Below, one piece after another: positions 26,571 through 34,943 of a DNA stretch of 64,000 nt (position 1 is its first letter; the number at the start of each line of letters is the position of its first letter). Both the position numbers and the translations under genes were made by a program. Location: NCBI RefSeq assembly GCF_900635455.1, contig NZ_LR134116.1, positions 248,001-312,000 on the forward strand, written 5' to 3'. Under the pieces are notes generated by a model. That model saw only the letters and a list, made by a program, of their open reading frames with translations, was not told the DNA's origin and did not search any database. The stretch comes from Yersinia intermedia (lineage in GTDB: Bacteria > Pseudomonadota > Gammaproteobacteria > Enterobacterales > Enterobacteriaceae).

Positions 26571-28847
26571 ATGACAATTTTAAATCACACACTGGGTTTT
26601 CCGCGTGTAGGTCTGAAACGTGAACTGAAAAAAGCGCAAGAAAGTTACTGGGCAGGCAACTCCACGCAAGAAGAACTGCTCAATGTGGGTCGTGAATTGC
26701 GCGCCCGCCATTGGCAACAACAACAGCAAGCAGGTATTGATTTGGTGCCGGTCGGTGATTTCGCGTGGTATGACCATGTATTGACCACCAGCCTGCTGTT
26801 GGGCAACGTCCCTGAGCGCCATCAAAATGCGGACGGTTCTATTGATTTGGATACGCTCTTCCGTATTGGCCGTGGCCGTGCACCAACCGGTAAGCCTGCG
26901 GCAGCGGCGGAAATGACTAAATGGTTTAACACCAATTATCACTACATGGTGCCAGAATTCCAACAAGGTCAGCAGTTCAAACTGGGCTGGACTCAACTGC
27001 TGGATGAGGTGGACGAAGCGCTGGCATTAGGCCACAAAATTAAACCAGTATTGCTGGGTCCAGTAACGTATCTGTGGCTGGGTAAAGTTAAAGGCGAGCA
27101 GTTTGACCGCCTCTCTCTGCTGCAAGATATCCTACCGGTGTACCAACAAGTGCTGGCCGAATTAGCGAAACGTGGCATTGAGTGGGTACAGATTGACGAG
27201 CCTGCACTGGTTCTGGAGTTACCACCAGAGTGGCTGGGCGCTTATCAACAGGCTTATCAGGCGCTGGAAGGCAAAGTTAAATTGTTGCTGACCACCTATT
27301 TCGACAGCATCGGCCATAACCTTGACGTTATTCGTGAGTTGCCAGTGCAAGGTCTGCATGTTGATGTGGTTGCGGGTAAAGATGATATTGCTGTTCTGGA
27401 TGCAACATTGCCAAAAGAGTGGCTGCTATCACTGGGGATAATTAATGGCCGTAACGTGTGGCGTGCTGACCTTAGCAACTGGTTCGAGCGCCTGCAACCA
27501 CAGGTTAATGGTCGCCCATTATGGTTGGGTAGCTCTTGCTCCTTATTACACAGCCCGATTGATTTAAGTGAAGAAACACGTCTTGATGCAGAAGTGAAAA
27601 GCTGGTTTGCCTTTGCTCTGCAAAAATGCGCTGAACTGGCATTATTAACACAAGCATTAAACGCGCCGAGCGAAGCCAAACTGGCCGAGTTAGCTGCGTA
27701 TAGTGCGCCGATCCGTGCCCGTCAATCCTCCAGCCGTGTTCATAATACGCAGGTGGAGCAACGTCTGGCGGCCATTACTGCGCAGGATATTGAACGCCAA
27801 CTGCCTTATGAAGGCCGCGCTGAAGCGCAGCGTAAGCGCTTTAACTTACCGGCCTGGCCAACCACCACTATCGGCTCATTCCCGCAAACTACTGAGATCC
27901 GTGGTCTGCGTCTGGACTTCAAGCAAGGCCGTTTGGATGGGAAAAACTACCGCACAGGTATCAGCGAACATATCAAGCAAGCCATTGCTGAACAGGAGCG
28001 TTTAGGTCTGGACGTATTGGTTCATGGTGAAGCAGAACGTAATGATATGGTTGAATATTTTGGCGAGCATCTGGATGGATTCGTATTTACCCAAAATGGT
28101 TGGGTGCAGAGTTACGGTTCCCGCTGTGTTAAACCGCCAGTGATTATTGGTGACATCAGTCGCCCGGAAGCGATCACGGTTGAATGGGCCAAATATGCTC
28201 AATCTCTGACGGACAAACCAGTAAAAGGTATGTTGACCGGCCCGGTCACTATCCTGTGTTGGTCATTCCCGCGCGAAGATGTTAGCCGTGAAACCATCGC
28301 CAAACAAATTGCACTGGCGCTACGTGATGAAGTGGAAGATCTGGAGAAAGCCGGTATTGGTATCATCCAGATCGATGAGCCTGCGCTGCGTGAAGGCTTA
28401 CCCCTGCGCCGTGCCGATTGGCAAGCGTATCTACAATGGGCCGTTGATGCCTTTAAACTGAATGCGGCTGTCGCGCAGAATGACACCCAGATTCATACTC
28501 ATATGTGTTATTGCGAGTTTAATGACATCATGGACTCCATTGCTGCGCTGGATGCTGATGTGATTACCATCGAAACCTCTCGTTCAGATATGGAATTGCT
28601 CGAATCATTCGAAGATTTTGCTTACCCGAATGAAATTGGGCCCGGCGTTTATGATATTCACTCGCCGAATGTGCCAAGTGTGGAGTGGATTGAAGCATTA
28701 CTACGTAAAGCCGCTCAACGTATCCCGGCAGAACGTTTGTGGGTTAACCCGGATTGTGGTTTGAAAACGCGTGGCTGGCCAGAAACCCGCCAGGCATTGG
28801 CAAACATGGTACTGGCTGCGCAACGTTTGCGTGAAGAACAAGTCTGA
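26571..28847 (+). CDS. metE: Cobalamin-independent methionine synthase MetE
   Basis: MetE transfers the methyl group of 5-methyltetrahydropteroyl-triglutamate to homocysteine. The start chosen is the ATG at 26571 ([15 protein letters not shown]), which equals the E. coli N-terminus and has GGGAAA 8 bases upstream; in-frame ATGs at 26556 and 26565 are less well placed. The protein is 758 residues with two barrel domains. The zinc ligands are visible in [12 protein letters not shown] (His, Cys), ITIETSRSD (Glu) and [11 protein letters not shown] (Cys). It is monocistronic, ended by a terminator. Confidence 0.97.
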   Translation: MTILNHTLGFPRVGLKRELKKAQESYWAGNSTQEELLNVGRELRARHWQQQQQAGIDLVPVGDFAWYDHVLTTSLLLGNVPERHQNADGSIDLDTLFRIGRGRAPTGKPAAAAEMTKWFNTNYHYMVPEFQQGQQFKLGWTQLLDEVDEALALGHKIKPVLLGPVTYLWLGKVKGEQFDRLSLLQDILPVYQQVLAELAKRGIEWVQIDEPALVLELPPEWLGAYQQAYQALEGKVKLLLTTYFDSIGHNLDVIRELPVQGLHVDVVAGKDDIAVLDATLPKEWLLSLGIINGRNVWRADLSNWFERLQPQVNGRPLWLGSSCSLLHSPIDLSEETRLDAEVKSWFAFALQKCAELALLTQALNAPSEAKLAELAAYSAPIRARQSSSRVHNTQVEQRLAAITAQDIERQLPYEGRAEAQRKRFNLPAWPTTTIGSFPQTTEIRGLRLDFKQGRLDGKNYRTGISEHIKQAIAEQERLGLDVLVHGEAERNDMVEYFGEHLDGFVFTQNGWVQSYGSRCVKPPVIIGDISRPEAITVEWAKYAQSLTDKPVKGMLTGPVTILCWSFPREDVSRETIAKQIALALRDEVEDLEKAGIGIIQIDEPALREGLPLRRADWQAYLQWAVDAFKLNAAVAQNDTQIHTHMCYCEFNDIMDSIAALDADVITIETSRSDMELLESFEDFAYPNEIGPGVYDIHSPNVPSVEWIEALLRKAAQRIPAERLWVNPDCGLKTRGWPETRQALANMVLAAQRLREEQV

Positions 28848-28875
28848 TGCTATCTCGGTCTAATCGTTAAATTCT

Positions 28876-28897
28876 GGGCGCATCTCGCGCCCTTTTT
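28876..28897 (+). terminator. Intrinsic terminator of metE
   Basis: GGGCGC (28876-28881) and GCGCCC (28887-28892) form a 6-bp GC stem with a 5-base loop, followed by TTTTT, 29 bases after the metE stop. Confidence 0.85.
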
Positions 28898-28904
28898 ATT
28901 GCCG

Positions 28905-29759
28905 TTATTTCACTTCTTCAGATATGGGATTGGCGGCAACACCATGTTGATTAAACCAGTCGAGCATCCGCTGCCAGCCATCCAGTGCGGATTCGGCGTG
29001 ATAACTTGGGCGGTAGTCAGCATTAAAAGCATGCCCGGCATCTGGATAAACAATGATTTCTGCATCGGCATTTGCTGCACGTAACGCCTGACGCATAGTA
29101 TCGATATGTTCTTGCGTAATACTGCCATCTTTACCGCCATACAACCCCAGCACCGGAGCACTGAGATCGACTGCGATATCCACCGGAGATTTGGGTAACA
29201 GTAAGGTTTTTTCACCGACCAGTTTGCCATACCAAGCCACTGCCGCTTTTAACTGTGGGTTATGGGCTGCATACAACCACGCAATCCGCCCACCCCAGCA
29301 AAATCCGGTAATGGCCAGTTTACTGGTATCCCCGCCATGGCGTGATGCCCAATGTGCCGCATGATCAAGATCTACCATAACCTGACGGTCTGGTACTTTA
29401 CCCACCAGGTTTTTCACTAATGCATTGATATCATCATATTCTTTGGCATCGCCTTGCCGAAAGAACAGCTCAGGGGCAATTGCCAGATACCCCTGTTTCG
29501 CTAGTCTGCGGCAGATATCCTGAATATGTTCATGCACGCCAAAGATTTCTTGCACGACAATAACCACCGGATATGGCCCATTTTGTTGGGCCGGTTTAGC
29601 AATATAGGCCGGTAACTCATCGCCTTGAGACGGAATGGTGGTTTCCCCGCAGTGAATGCCTTGTTGATCGGTATGGCGGATCGTCGAGGCCAGTGGGTCT
29701 ACCGCAGGGGTGAAACCGCCTGCTGCCTGCCGGAGAGTCATAAGTTGATCAGTTTTCAC
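28905..29759 (-). CDS. ysgA: Dienelactone hydrolase family protein (YsgA-like)
   Basis: This is an alpha/beta hydrolase of 284 residues. The catalytic triad of dienelactone hydrolases is present: Cys154 in the nucleophile elbow GFCWGG (152-157), Asp211 in YGGKDGS and His243 in DAGHAFN. E. coli ysgA lies at the same place between metE and udp. The physiological substrate is unknown; carboxymethylenebutenolidase is only the family annotation. No signal peptide is seen, so it is likely cytoplasmic. Confidence 0.85.
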   Translation of the reverse strand: MKTDQLMTLRQAAGGFTPAVDPLASTIRHTDQQGIHCGETTIPSQGDELPAYIAKPAQQNGPYPVVIVVQEIFGVHEHIQDICRRLAKQGYLAIAPELFFRQGDAKEYDDINALVKNLVGKVPDRQVMVDLDHAAHWASRHGGDTSKLAITGFCWGGRIAWLYAAHNPQLKAAVAWYGKLVGEKTLLLPKSPVDIAVDLSAPVLGLYGGKDGSITQEHIDTMRQALRAANADAEIIVYPDAGHAFNADYRPSYHAESALDGWQRMLDWFNQHGVAANPISEEVK

Positions 29760-30142
29760 TGTAGTCTCCTTGCGATATGAGGAAAAAACTTCTGGTTTAA
29801 TTACCTATTGCGCCCTGCTTTTTGCTGTTGCCGAGTTTAACTATAGGTAATCTTTGAGATTAATGAGATCAGGTTTTTTGTAATTATAATTTCTGGTGAT
29901 TCACATCTTGAATTTTATAGCTCAGGCTAATGGTTGGATAACGCTTAATAATCGATAGACGTTAACGATTTATAGAAGCTAGCAATTAACAGCAGGATAT
30001 TGGTCTATCATTCCTGCTAATAGATAAAATATATTCTTCATACTTGGTATCGCAGTGGTGTGAGCTGCAACTGCAATCAGCTTGGATATAATTGCCATTT
30101 TTCGCTATGTTTGTCTGAAAAATAGCCTTAATTGCCTTTATA

Positions 30143-30158
30143 TGTGATTCGCATCACA
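30143..30158. promoter_or_regulatory. CRP site 1 (upstream) of udp
   Basis: TGTGATTCGCATCACA is a perfect TGTGA-N6-TCACA CRP site. Its centre lies 53 bp upstream of the centre of CRP site 2, the spacing used in CytR/CRP-controlled nucleoside promoters such as E. coli udp and deoP2. Confidence 0.85.
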
Positions 30159-30195
30159 CTTAAAATGTATTTGTATAACTCATTTCTTTTGGCTA

Positions 30196-30238
30196 AGTGA
30201 CCATCATCACGAAATGAAGTGGCGATTTTGAGTAAAGT
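30196..30238 (+). promoter_or_regulatory. udp promoter with CRP site 2
   Basis: AGTGACCATCATCACG (30196-30211) is a good CRP site. The -10 box is TAAAGT at 30233-30238, which puts the start near 30245 and the CRP centre at about -41.5, a class II arrangement with no -35 box needed. CytR would bind between the two CRP sites. Confidence 0.75.
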
Positions 30239-30288
30239 ATTTCTTTGCACCTCCCTACAACATCTCTCATGAAAGAGGAGTCTCACAC

Positions 30289-31050
30289 ATGGCTAAATCC
30301 GACGTTTTTCACTTGGGCCTGACTAAAAATGATCTGCAAGGGGCGACTCTGGCTATCGTTCCGGGTGATCCGCAGCGTGTTGAGAAAATCGCTAAATTGA
30401 TGGATAACCCAGTACATCTGGCCTCTCATCGTGAATTTACTTCGTGGCGCGCCGAATTGGATGGCAAAGCGGTGATCGTCTGCTCAACGGGTATCGGTGG
30501 TCCATCGACGTCTATTGCGGTTGAAGAACTGGCACAGCTTGGTGTACGGACTTTCCTACGTATTGGTACCACTGGTGCTATTCAGCCACATATTAATGTT
30601 GGTGATGTGTTGGTTACCACCGCCGCCGTGCGTTTAGACGGTGCCAGCCTGCACTTTGCGCCGATGGAGTTCCCGGCAGTGGCTGATTTTACCTGTACCA
30701 CCGCATTAGTTAATGCAGCCAAATCAGTGGGTGCGACTACCCATATTGGCGTGACGGCCTCTTCCGATACCTTCTATCCGGGGCAGGAGCGTTATGACAC
30801 CTTCTCTGGCCGTGTGGTCAGCCGTTTTAAAGGCTCCATGGAAGAATGGCAATCTATGGGCGTGATGAATTATGAAATGGAATCTGCAACCTTGCTCACC
30901 ATGTGTGCCAGCCAAGGTTTGCGTGCCGGCATGGTCGCAGGGGTAATTGTAAACCGTACCCAGCAAGAGATCCCAAACGAAGAAACCATGAAAGCGACTG
31001 AAAGTGACGCAGTGAAAATTGTGGTAGAAGCGGCGCGTCATTTGATCTAA
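30289..31050 (+). CDS. udp: Uridine phosphorylase
   Basis: Udp cleaves uridine with phosphate to uracil and ribose-1-phosphate in pyrimidine salvage. The 253-residue protein (same as E. coli) has the nucleoside phosphorylase family sequences [16 protein letters not shown] near the N-terminus, [17 protein letters not shown] and the [13 protein letters not shown] ribose-binding stretch. A GAAAGAGGAG ribosome binding site precedes the ATG. Control by CRP and CytR is expected from the promoter. Confidence 0.97.
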   Translation: MAKSDVFHLGLTKNDLQGATLAIVPGDPQRVEKIAKLMDNPVHLASHREFTSWRAELDGKAVIVCSTGIGGPSTSIAVEELAQLGVRTFLRIGTTGAIQPHINVGDVLVTTAAVRLDGASLHFAPMEFPAVADFTCTTALVNAAKSVGATTHIGVTASSDTFYPGQERYDTFSGRVVSRFKGSMEEWQSMGVMNYEMESATLLTMCASQGLRAGMVAGVIVNRTQQEIPNEETMKATESDAVKIVVEAARHLI

Positions 31051-31104
31051 GACCGCCATCTGAGCTAACAGCGACGATTGGCGAGTCAACAAACTGTCTG
31101 TTAT

Positions 31105-31130
31105 CGGGTCAGTCTTCTGGCCCGTTTTTT
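31105..31130 (+). terminator. Intrinsic terminator of udp
   Basis: CGGGTCAG (31105-31112) pairs with CTGGCCCG (31117-31124, one G-U pair) across TCTT and runs into TTTTTT. Confidence 0.88.
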
Positions 31131-31191
31131 ATTTTTCCGGTTTATCTGCTAAGGTCATCACTCTTATAAAGAACAATAATAAGAGGAAAGT

Positions 31192-31989
31192 ATGACGACA
31201 ACTGCTCTATCTCATCCCTCCCTAATCCCACTTGATGGCGGTATTAATTTTCGTGATCTTGGCGGTAATCAGGCTGCTGACGGGCGGCGTATCAAGCGCG
31301 GATTGCTGTTTCGCTCAGGCGCACTCGACCGCTTAAGTGTGAGAGATTGTGATTTCCTCAGTAGCGGCTCGGTCGCTCAAATTCTTGATTATCGCGATGC
31401 CGATGAAGTTCAGGCTAAACCAGATGTGGTGTGGACTGGCGCCAGTTATCACAATATTCCGGCCAACCCGCTGAGCAGTGAAGTCAATGCCAATTTGGAA
31501 AAGCTGACTAACGAGACATTAGCGACATTTGATGCCCGTGGTTTTATGTTAGAGCTTTATCGCCGACTGCCTTTTAATAATCAAGCCTATAAACAACTGG
31601 TTGGGTTGTTGCAAAATTGTGCATCCCCAGAGCATGCTGCTGCGGGGGTGGTACAACATTGCGCGGTCGGGAAAGACCGTACTGGTATTGGTTCTGCGCT
31701 GGTGTTATTTGCCTTGGGGGCCGATGAAGCGACGGTATTGGAAGACTACCTATTGACCGAAACTACTCTGGCCCCTTTCCGTGAGCATATGCTGGCAGAG
31801 TTGGCACTCAAACTGAATGACCAAGCGTTAGGGCAATTCGCTTTTGTCTTATCGGCCAAAGAAGAGTTTATTCAAACTGCTCTGCGTAGTATTCAACAGC
31901 GTTATGGTAGTCGTGAACAGTGGTTGCAACAGGAGTTCGGCCTGGGTAGCGCTGAGCGCGGAAAGTTACAGTCCTATTTTTTAGAGTAG
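31192..31989 (+). CDS. LipA-type tyrosine/dual-specificity phosphatase (Y_phosphatase3)
   Basis: This 265-residue cytoplasmic protein has the P-loop HCAVGKDRTG at 156-165: nucleophile Cys157 and Arg163 in a CX5R motif, with Lys and Asp following the Gly as in LipA/MptpB-type phosphatases that act on phosphotyrosine and phosphoinositides. The NFRDLGG motif at 19-25 and DYRDADE at 66-72 are typical of this family. No signal peptide or secretion signal is evident. It has its own ribosome binding site (AGAGGAA) and a terminator, so it is monocistronic. It is absent between udp and rmuC in E. coli. The substrate is unknown. Confidence 0.85.
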   Translation: MTTTALSHPSLIPLDGGINFRDLGGNQAADGRRIKRGLLFRSGALDRLSVRDCDFLSSGSVAQILDYRDADEVQAKPDVVWTGASYHNIPANPLSSEVNANLEKLTNETLATFDARGFMLELYRRLPFNNQAYKQLVGLLQNCASPEHAAAGVVQHCAVGKDRTGIGSALVLFALGADEATVLEDYLLTETTLAPFREHMLAELALKLNDQALGQFAFVLSAKEEFIQTALRSIQQRYGSREQWLQQEFGLGSAERGKLQSYFLE

Positions 31990-32029
31990 TCGTTTATCTA
32001 CCCGCACTCTTGCTGATCTTTATAATATT

Positions 32030-32054
32030 GAGTCACCACTGGGTGGCTCTTTTT
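32030..32054 (+). terminator. Intrinsic terminator after the phosphatase gene
   Basis: GAGTCACC (32030-32037) pairs with GGTGGCTC (32042-32049, one G-U pair) across ACTG and is followed by TTTTT. Confidence 0.85.
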
Positions 32055-32112
32055 AACCGCTTAATGATACAAACTACCGCTTAACCAGATCGCTGATATT
32101 TCTCTTAGGGGC

Positions 32113-32132
32113 CAGGCGTATGTTAACGCCTG
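32113..32132 (+). promoter_or_regulatory. Hairpin in the leader of the CstA-family gene
   Basis: CAGGCGT (32113-32119) and ACGCCTG (32126-32132) form a perfect 7-bp stem with a 6-base loop, 24 bases before the chosen start. It has no T-run and lies just ahead of the ribosome binding site, so a role in translation or mRNA stability is possible. Confidence 0.4.
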
Positions 32133-32156
32133 ACAAATTCCCTGGAGAGAATGCTC

Positions 32157-33968
32157 ATGCAACATGCGATTACCTTTGTTATCGCTTCAGCGTGTATCCT
32201 TATGATCTGCTACCGTTTATACGGTATCTTTTTTGTTCGTAAGGTACTGCGCGTCGATGACAGTGAAGTAACACCTTCCCACACCTTCGAAGATGGTAAA
32301 GATTACGTTCCAACTAAAAAATGGGTGAACTTTGGTAGCCACTTTGCGGCAATCGCTGCGGCTGGTCCATTGGTCGGCCCTGTGCTGGCAGCCCAATATG
32401 GTTATTTACCTGGGTTTCTGTGGCTGTTGATCGGTTGTGTGATCGGCGGCGCGGTTCACGATACGGTTGTTCTGTTTGCCTCCATGAAGCATCAGGGGAA
32501 ATCCCTGTCTGAGGTGGCAAAATCAGAGCTTGGCCCTGTTGCTGGCTGGTGTACCGGTCTGGCAATGTTGTTCATCATCACTATTACCATGGCCGGCTTG
32601 TCGATGGTTGTGGTACATGCACTGGAACGTAACCCTTGGGGTACTTTCGCTGTGTTCATGACGATCCCTATCGCTATCTGCGTTGGCTTGTGGGAGCGCA
32701 TGACCGGCAGCATGAAAGGCGCTTCTTATGTCGGTATCGCCGCTATCATGGTGTGTGTATTTGTCGGCCCTTATATTGAAGGAACCTGGTTGGGCGATTG
32801 GTTAATGCTGAAAGCTGATACCGTCAGTATCATCCTGCCAATGTACGCTTTCTTTGCGACCGCACTCCCTGTGTGGATGCTATTAACCCCTCGTGGTTAC
32901 CTTTCCAGCTTTATGAAAATCGGTGTATTCGGTGCGTTGATTGTTGGGGTTGTATTTATTAACCCTGAGATTCAATTCCCGGCATTGACCCAGTTTATTC
33001 ATGGTGGTGGCCCGGTTCTGGCAGGCCCAGTCTGGCCGTTTATCTCCATTACCATTGCCTGTGGTGCTATTTCTGGTTTCCATGCCTTTATCGGCTCAGG
33101 GACAACACCAAAACAGATCGACAAATGGAGTGATATCTTGCCAGTCGGCTTTGGTGCGATGCTGGCGGAATGTATGGTTGGGGTTATGGCCCTGATCGCA
33201 GCAACCTCCTTGCATCCTGCTGACTACTTTGCGATTAACTCTTCCGCTGAAGCCTGGAGCATGCTCGGCATGGACGTGGTTAACCTGCCAAAACTGAGCC
33301 AGGAAATTGGTCTGGATCTGTATGGTCGTACCGGTGGTGCGGTAACCTTAGCTGTTGGTATGACGGATATCTTCATTCGTGTGCCATGGTTCAGCAGTCT
33401 GGCGGCTTACTTCTTCCAATTTGTTGTTATGTTTGAAGCGGTATTTATTCTGACCGCTGTTGACTCCGGCACGCGTGTTGCTCGTTACCTGCTGCAAGAC
33501 TTCTTGGGTGATATTTGGGCACCACTGAAACGTACTGATTGGTTACCGGGTACATTGGCATGTAGTGTTATTGCCTGTGCTTTGTGGGGTTACCTTCTTA
33601 ATTCAGGTGATATCAACTCCGTCTGGGCGTTGTTCGGCGTATCAAACCAGTTAATGGCTTCTGTTGGTTTAATCATCGGTGCCACGATTATTCTGCGGTT
33701 GGCAACCAAGCGTATTTACATGCTGACCTGTGTTATTCCACTGGCCTATCTGTTTGTGACCGTAAACTATGCCGGTTACTGGATGATCACTCACGTGTAT
33801 TTCAACTCAGCAGCGAAGGGCTACAATCTGTTCAATGGCATCATCTCGATTATTATGATGACTCTGGGCGTTATTATCCTGATATCAGCACTGAAAAAAT
33901 GGCGTGAACTGTGGATCCGCCGCTCTGCCGAAATGGCTGGCAATAAAGTGGTGACAGCTAACGCCTGA
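32157..33968 (+). CDS. CstA-family carbon starvation permease (short form)
   Basis: This is a multi-spanning inner-membrane protein of about 603 residues. CstA-family landmarks are FGSHFAAIAAAGPLVGPVLAAQYGYLP near residues 59-85, GGAVHDTVVLFAS, and SGFHAFIGSGTTPKQI. E. coli members CstA and BtsT (YjiY), of about 700 residues, import peptides or pyruvate. This protein lacks roughly 100 residues by comparison and belongs to the shorter branch, so a substrate is not assigned. The ATG at 32157 is preferred over 32151 because GGAGAGA (32144-32150) gives proper spacing. Confidence 0.85.
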   Translation: MQHAITFVIASACILMICYRLYGIFFVRKVLRVDDSEVTPSHTFEDGKDYVPTKKWVNFGSHFAAIAAAGPLVGPVLAAQYGYLPGFLWLLIGCVIGGAVHDTVVLFASMKHQGKSLSEVAKSELGPVAGWCTGLAMLFIITITMAGLSMVVVHALERNPWGTFAVFMTIPIAICVGLWERMTGSMKGASYVGIAAIMVCVFVGPYIEGTWLGDWLMLKADTVSIILPMYAFFATALPVWMLLTPRGYLSSFMKIGVFGALIVGVVFINPEIQFPALTQFIHGGGPVLAGPVWPFISITIACGAISGFHAFIGSGTTPKQIDKWSDILPVGFGAMLAECMVGVMALIAATSLHPADYFAINSSAEAWSMLGMDVVNLPKLSQEIGLDLYGRTGGAVTLAVGMTDIFIRVPWFSSLAAYFFQFVVMFEAVFILTAVDSGTRVARYLLQDFLGDIWAPLKRTDWLPGTLACSVIACALWGYLLNSGDINSVWALFGVSNQLMASVGLIIGATIILRLATKRIYMLTCVIPLAYLFVTVNYAGYWMITHVYFNSAAKGYNLFNGIISIIMMTLGVIILISALKKWRELWIRRSAEMAGNKVVTANA

Positions 33969-34000
33969 TCTCTCTGATTGATTGCATTAACCTGCATTCC

Positions 34001-34118
34001 TTGTTACTTGAAGTTGCAGCACAGTGAGTGGCGCTCACTTACACGAATCACTGACTTGAGCCAGATTATCAGGATTCGTTCGTTGGCAGCCGGGCTGTAA
34101 CGGCAATGACCTTGGGTC
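34001..34118. repeat. ERIC-like intergenic repeat
   Basis: The sequence runs from TTGTTACTTGAAGTTGCAGC to GGCTGTAACGGCAATGACC and includes GCGCTCACTT, GAATCACTGACTTGAG and AGGATTCGTTCGTT. These are recognisable in order as the blocks of an enterobacterial repetitive intergenic consensus element in its Yersinia form, moderately diverged. Its two ends are inverted complements of each other. It lies between the CstA-family gene and its terminator. Confidence 0.6.
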
Positions 34119-34120
34119 TA

Positions 34121-34154
34121 TAAACGGTCGGAATCTTCCGGCCGTTTATTTTTT
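34121..34154 (+). terminator. Intrinsic terminator of the CstA-family gene
   Basis: TAAACGGTCGGAA (34121-34133) is complementary to TTCCGGCCGTTTA (34136-34148) with one G-U pair, and six T residues follow. The ERIC-like element lies between the gene and this terminator. Confidence 0.85.
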
Positions 34155-34214
34155 GTTAAACAAAGATCGCGACACATTGGGTATGCTAATAGCAACTATG
34201 TTGCTAACAGAAAA

Positions 34215-34751
34215 ATGCATATGACCCTGAATGATGTCATTACTATCGTTATCGATTTTGTTCGTGAACACGAGGCATGGGCGATTCCTATCGTCTTTAT
34301 TCTGGCTTTTGGTGAGTCGCTCGTCTTTCTTTCTTTACTGCTACCTGCAACGGTTATCTTGCTCGGATTGGGGGCGCTAATCGGTGAAAGTGGTATCTCT
34401 TTCTGGCCAATTTGGGCCGCTGCTGCGGCAGGTGCTTTCTTTGGCGACTGGCTCTCCTATTGGGTTGGTGTCCATTACAAAGACCGAGTCGGCACTCTGT
34501 GGCCACTTTCCCGCAATCCTCAGTTACTCGTTCGTGGCCATGCATTCTTTGAGCGTTGGGGATTCTTTGGCGCGTTTATTGGCCGTTTCTTTGGCCCACT
34601 CCGTGCAGTTGTCCCTTTGGTTGCCGGTATCTGTACTATGCCAAAGTTCTATTTTCAGTTAGCCAATATCACTTCCGCTATAATTTGGGCCTTCGGTATT
34701 CTGGCTCCAGGTGCGTTCGGCATTCAATGGCTATCTCACTGGATAGATTAA
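34215..34751 (+). CDS. DedA family membrane protein
   Basis: This 178-residue inner-membrane protein has the DedA/VTT domain: FGESLVFLSLLLPATVILLG, GDWLSYWVGVHYKDR, and the hallmark GRFFGPLRAVVPLVAGICTM. DedA proteins are linked to membrane lipid flipping and envelope integrity; the specific paralogue cannot be told. No good ribosome binding site is seen, and ATGs at 34215 and 34221 are both possible. It is not at this place in E. coli. Confidence 0.85.
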   Translation: MHMTLNDVITIVIDFVREHEAWAIPIVFILAFGESLVFLSLLLPATVILLGLGALIGESGISFWPIWAAAAAGAFFGDWLSYWVGVHYKDRVGTLWPLSRNPQLLVRGHAFFERWGFFGAFIGRFFGPLRAVVPLVAGICTMPKFYFQLANITSAIIWAFGILAPGAFGIQWLSHWID

Positions 34752-34943
34752 GTCAGTAAGTGGCACGTCGCTCGTCAATGGATAGCTGTTTTAACCTATT
34801 TTGGGTCGCAAGGTGAGCGTTTTTTGGACTGTGTGTTATTTGTGCGCACAGCTTCGCAAGATAGCATGTAACGGAAAAACACTCTGGACATCCATACAGT
34901 ATCCCCTTACCTTGACTGACAATAGGTTAATGGGGAGATAACC

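Larger units (their letters stand above)
29760..30288. promoter_or_regulatory. ysgA-udp divergent control region
   Basis: This 529-base gap has no credible ORF. The right-hand 150 bases hold the udp promoter with two CRP sites (listed separately). The left and middle parts are AT-rich without recognisable motifs, except a stretch near 30040-30090 that may be a faded intergenic repeat. Confidence 0.6.

Noticed and set aside
30040..30090. Possible faded ERIC or other repeat between ysgA and udp
   Set aside because: A few words resemble ERIC ends (CATACTTGGTATCGCAG, GCTGCAACTGCAAT), but order and length do not fit, so it is not listed as a feature.
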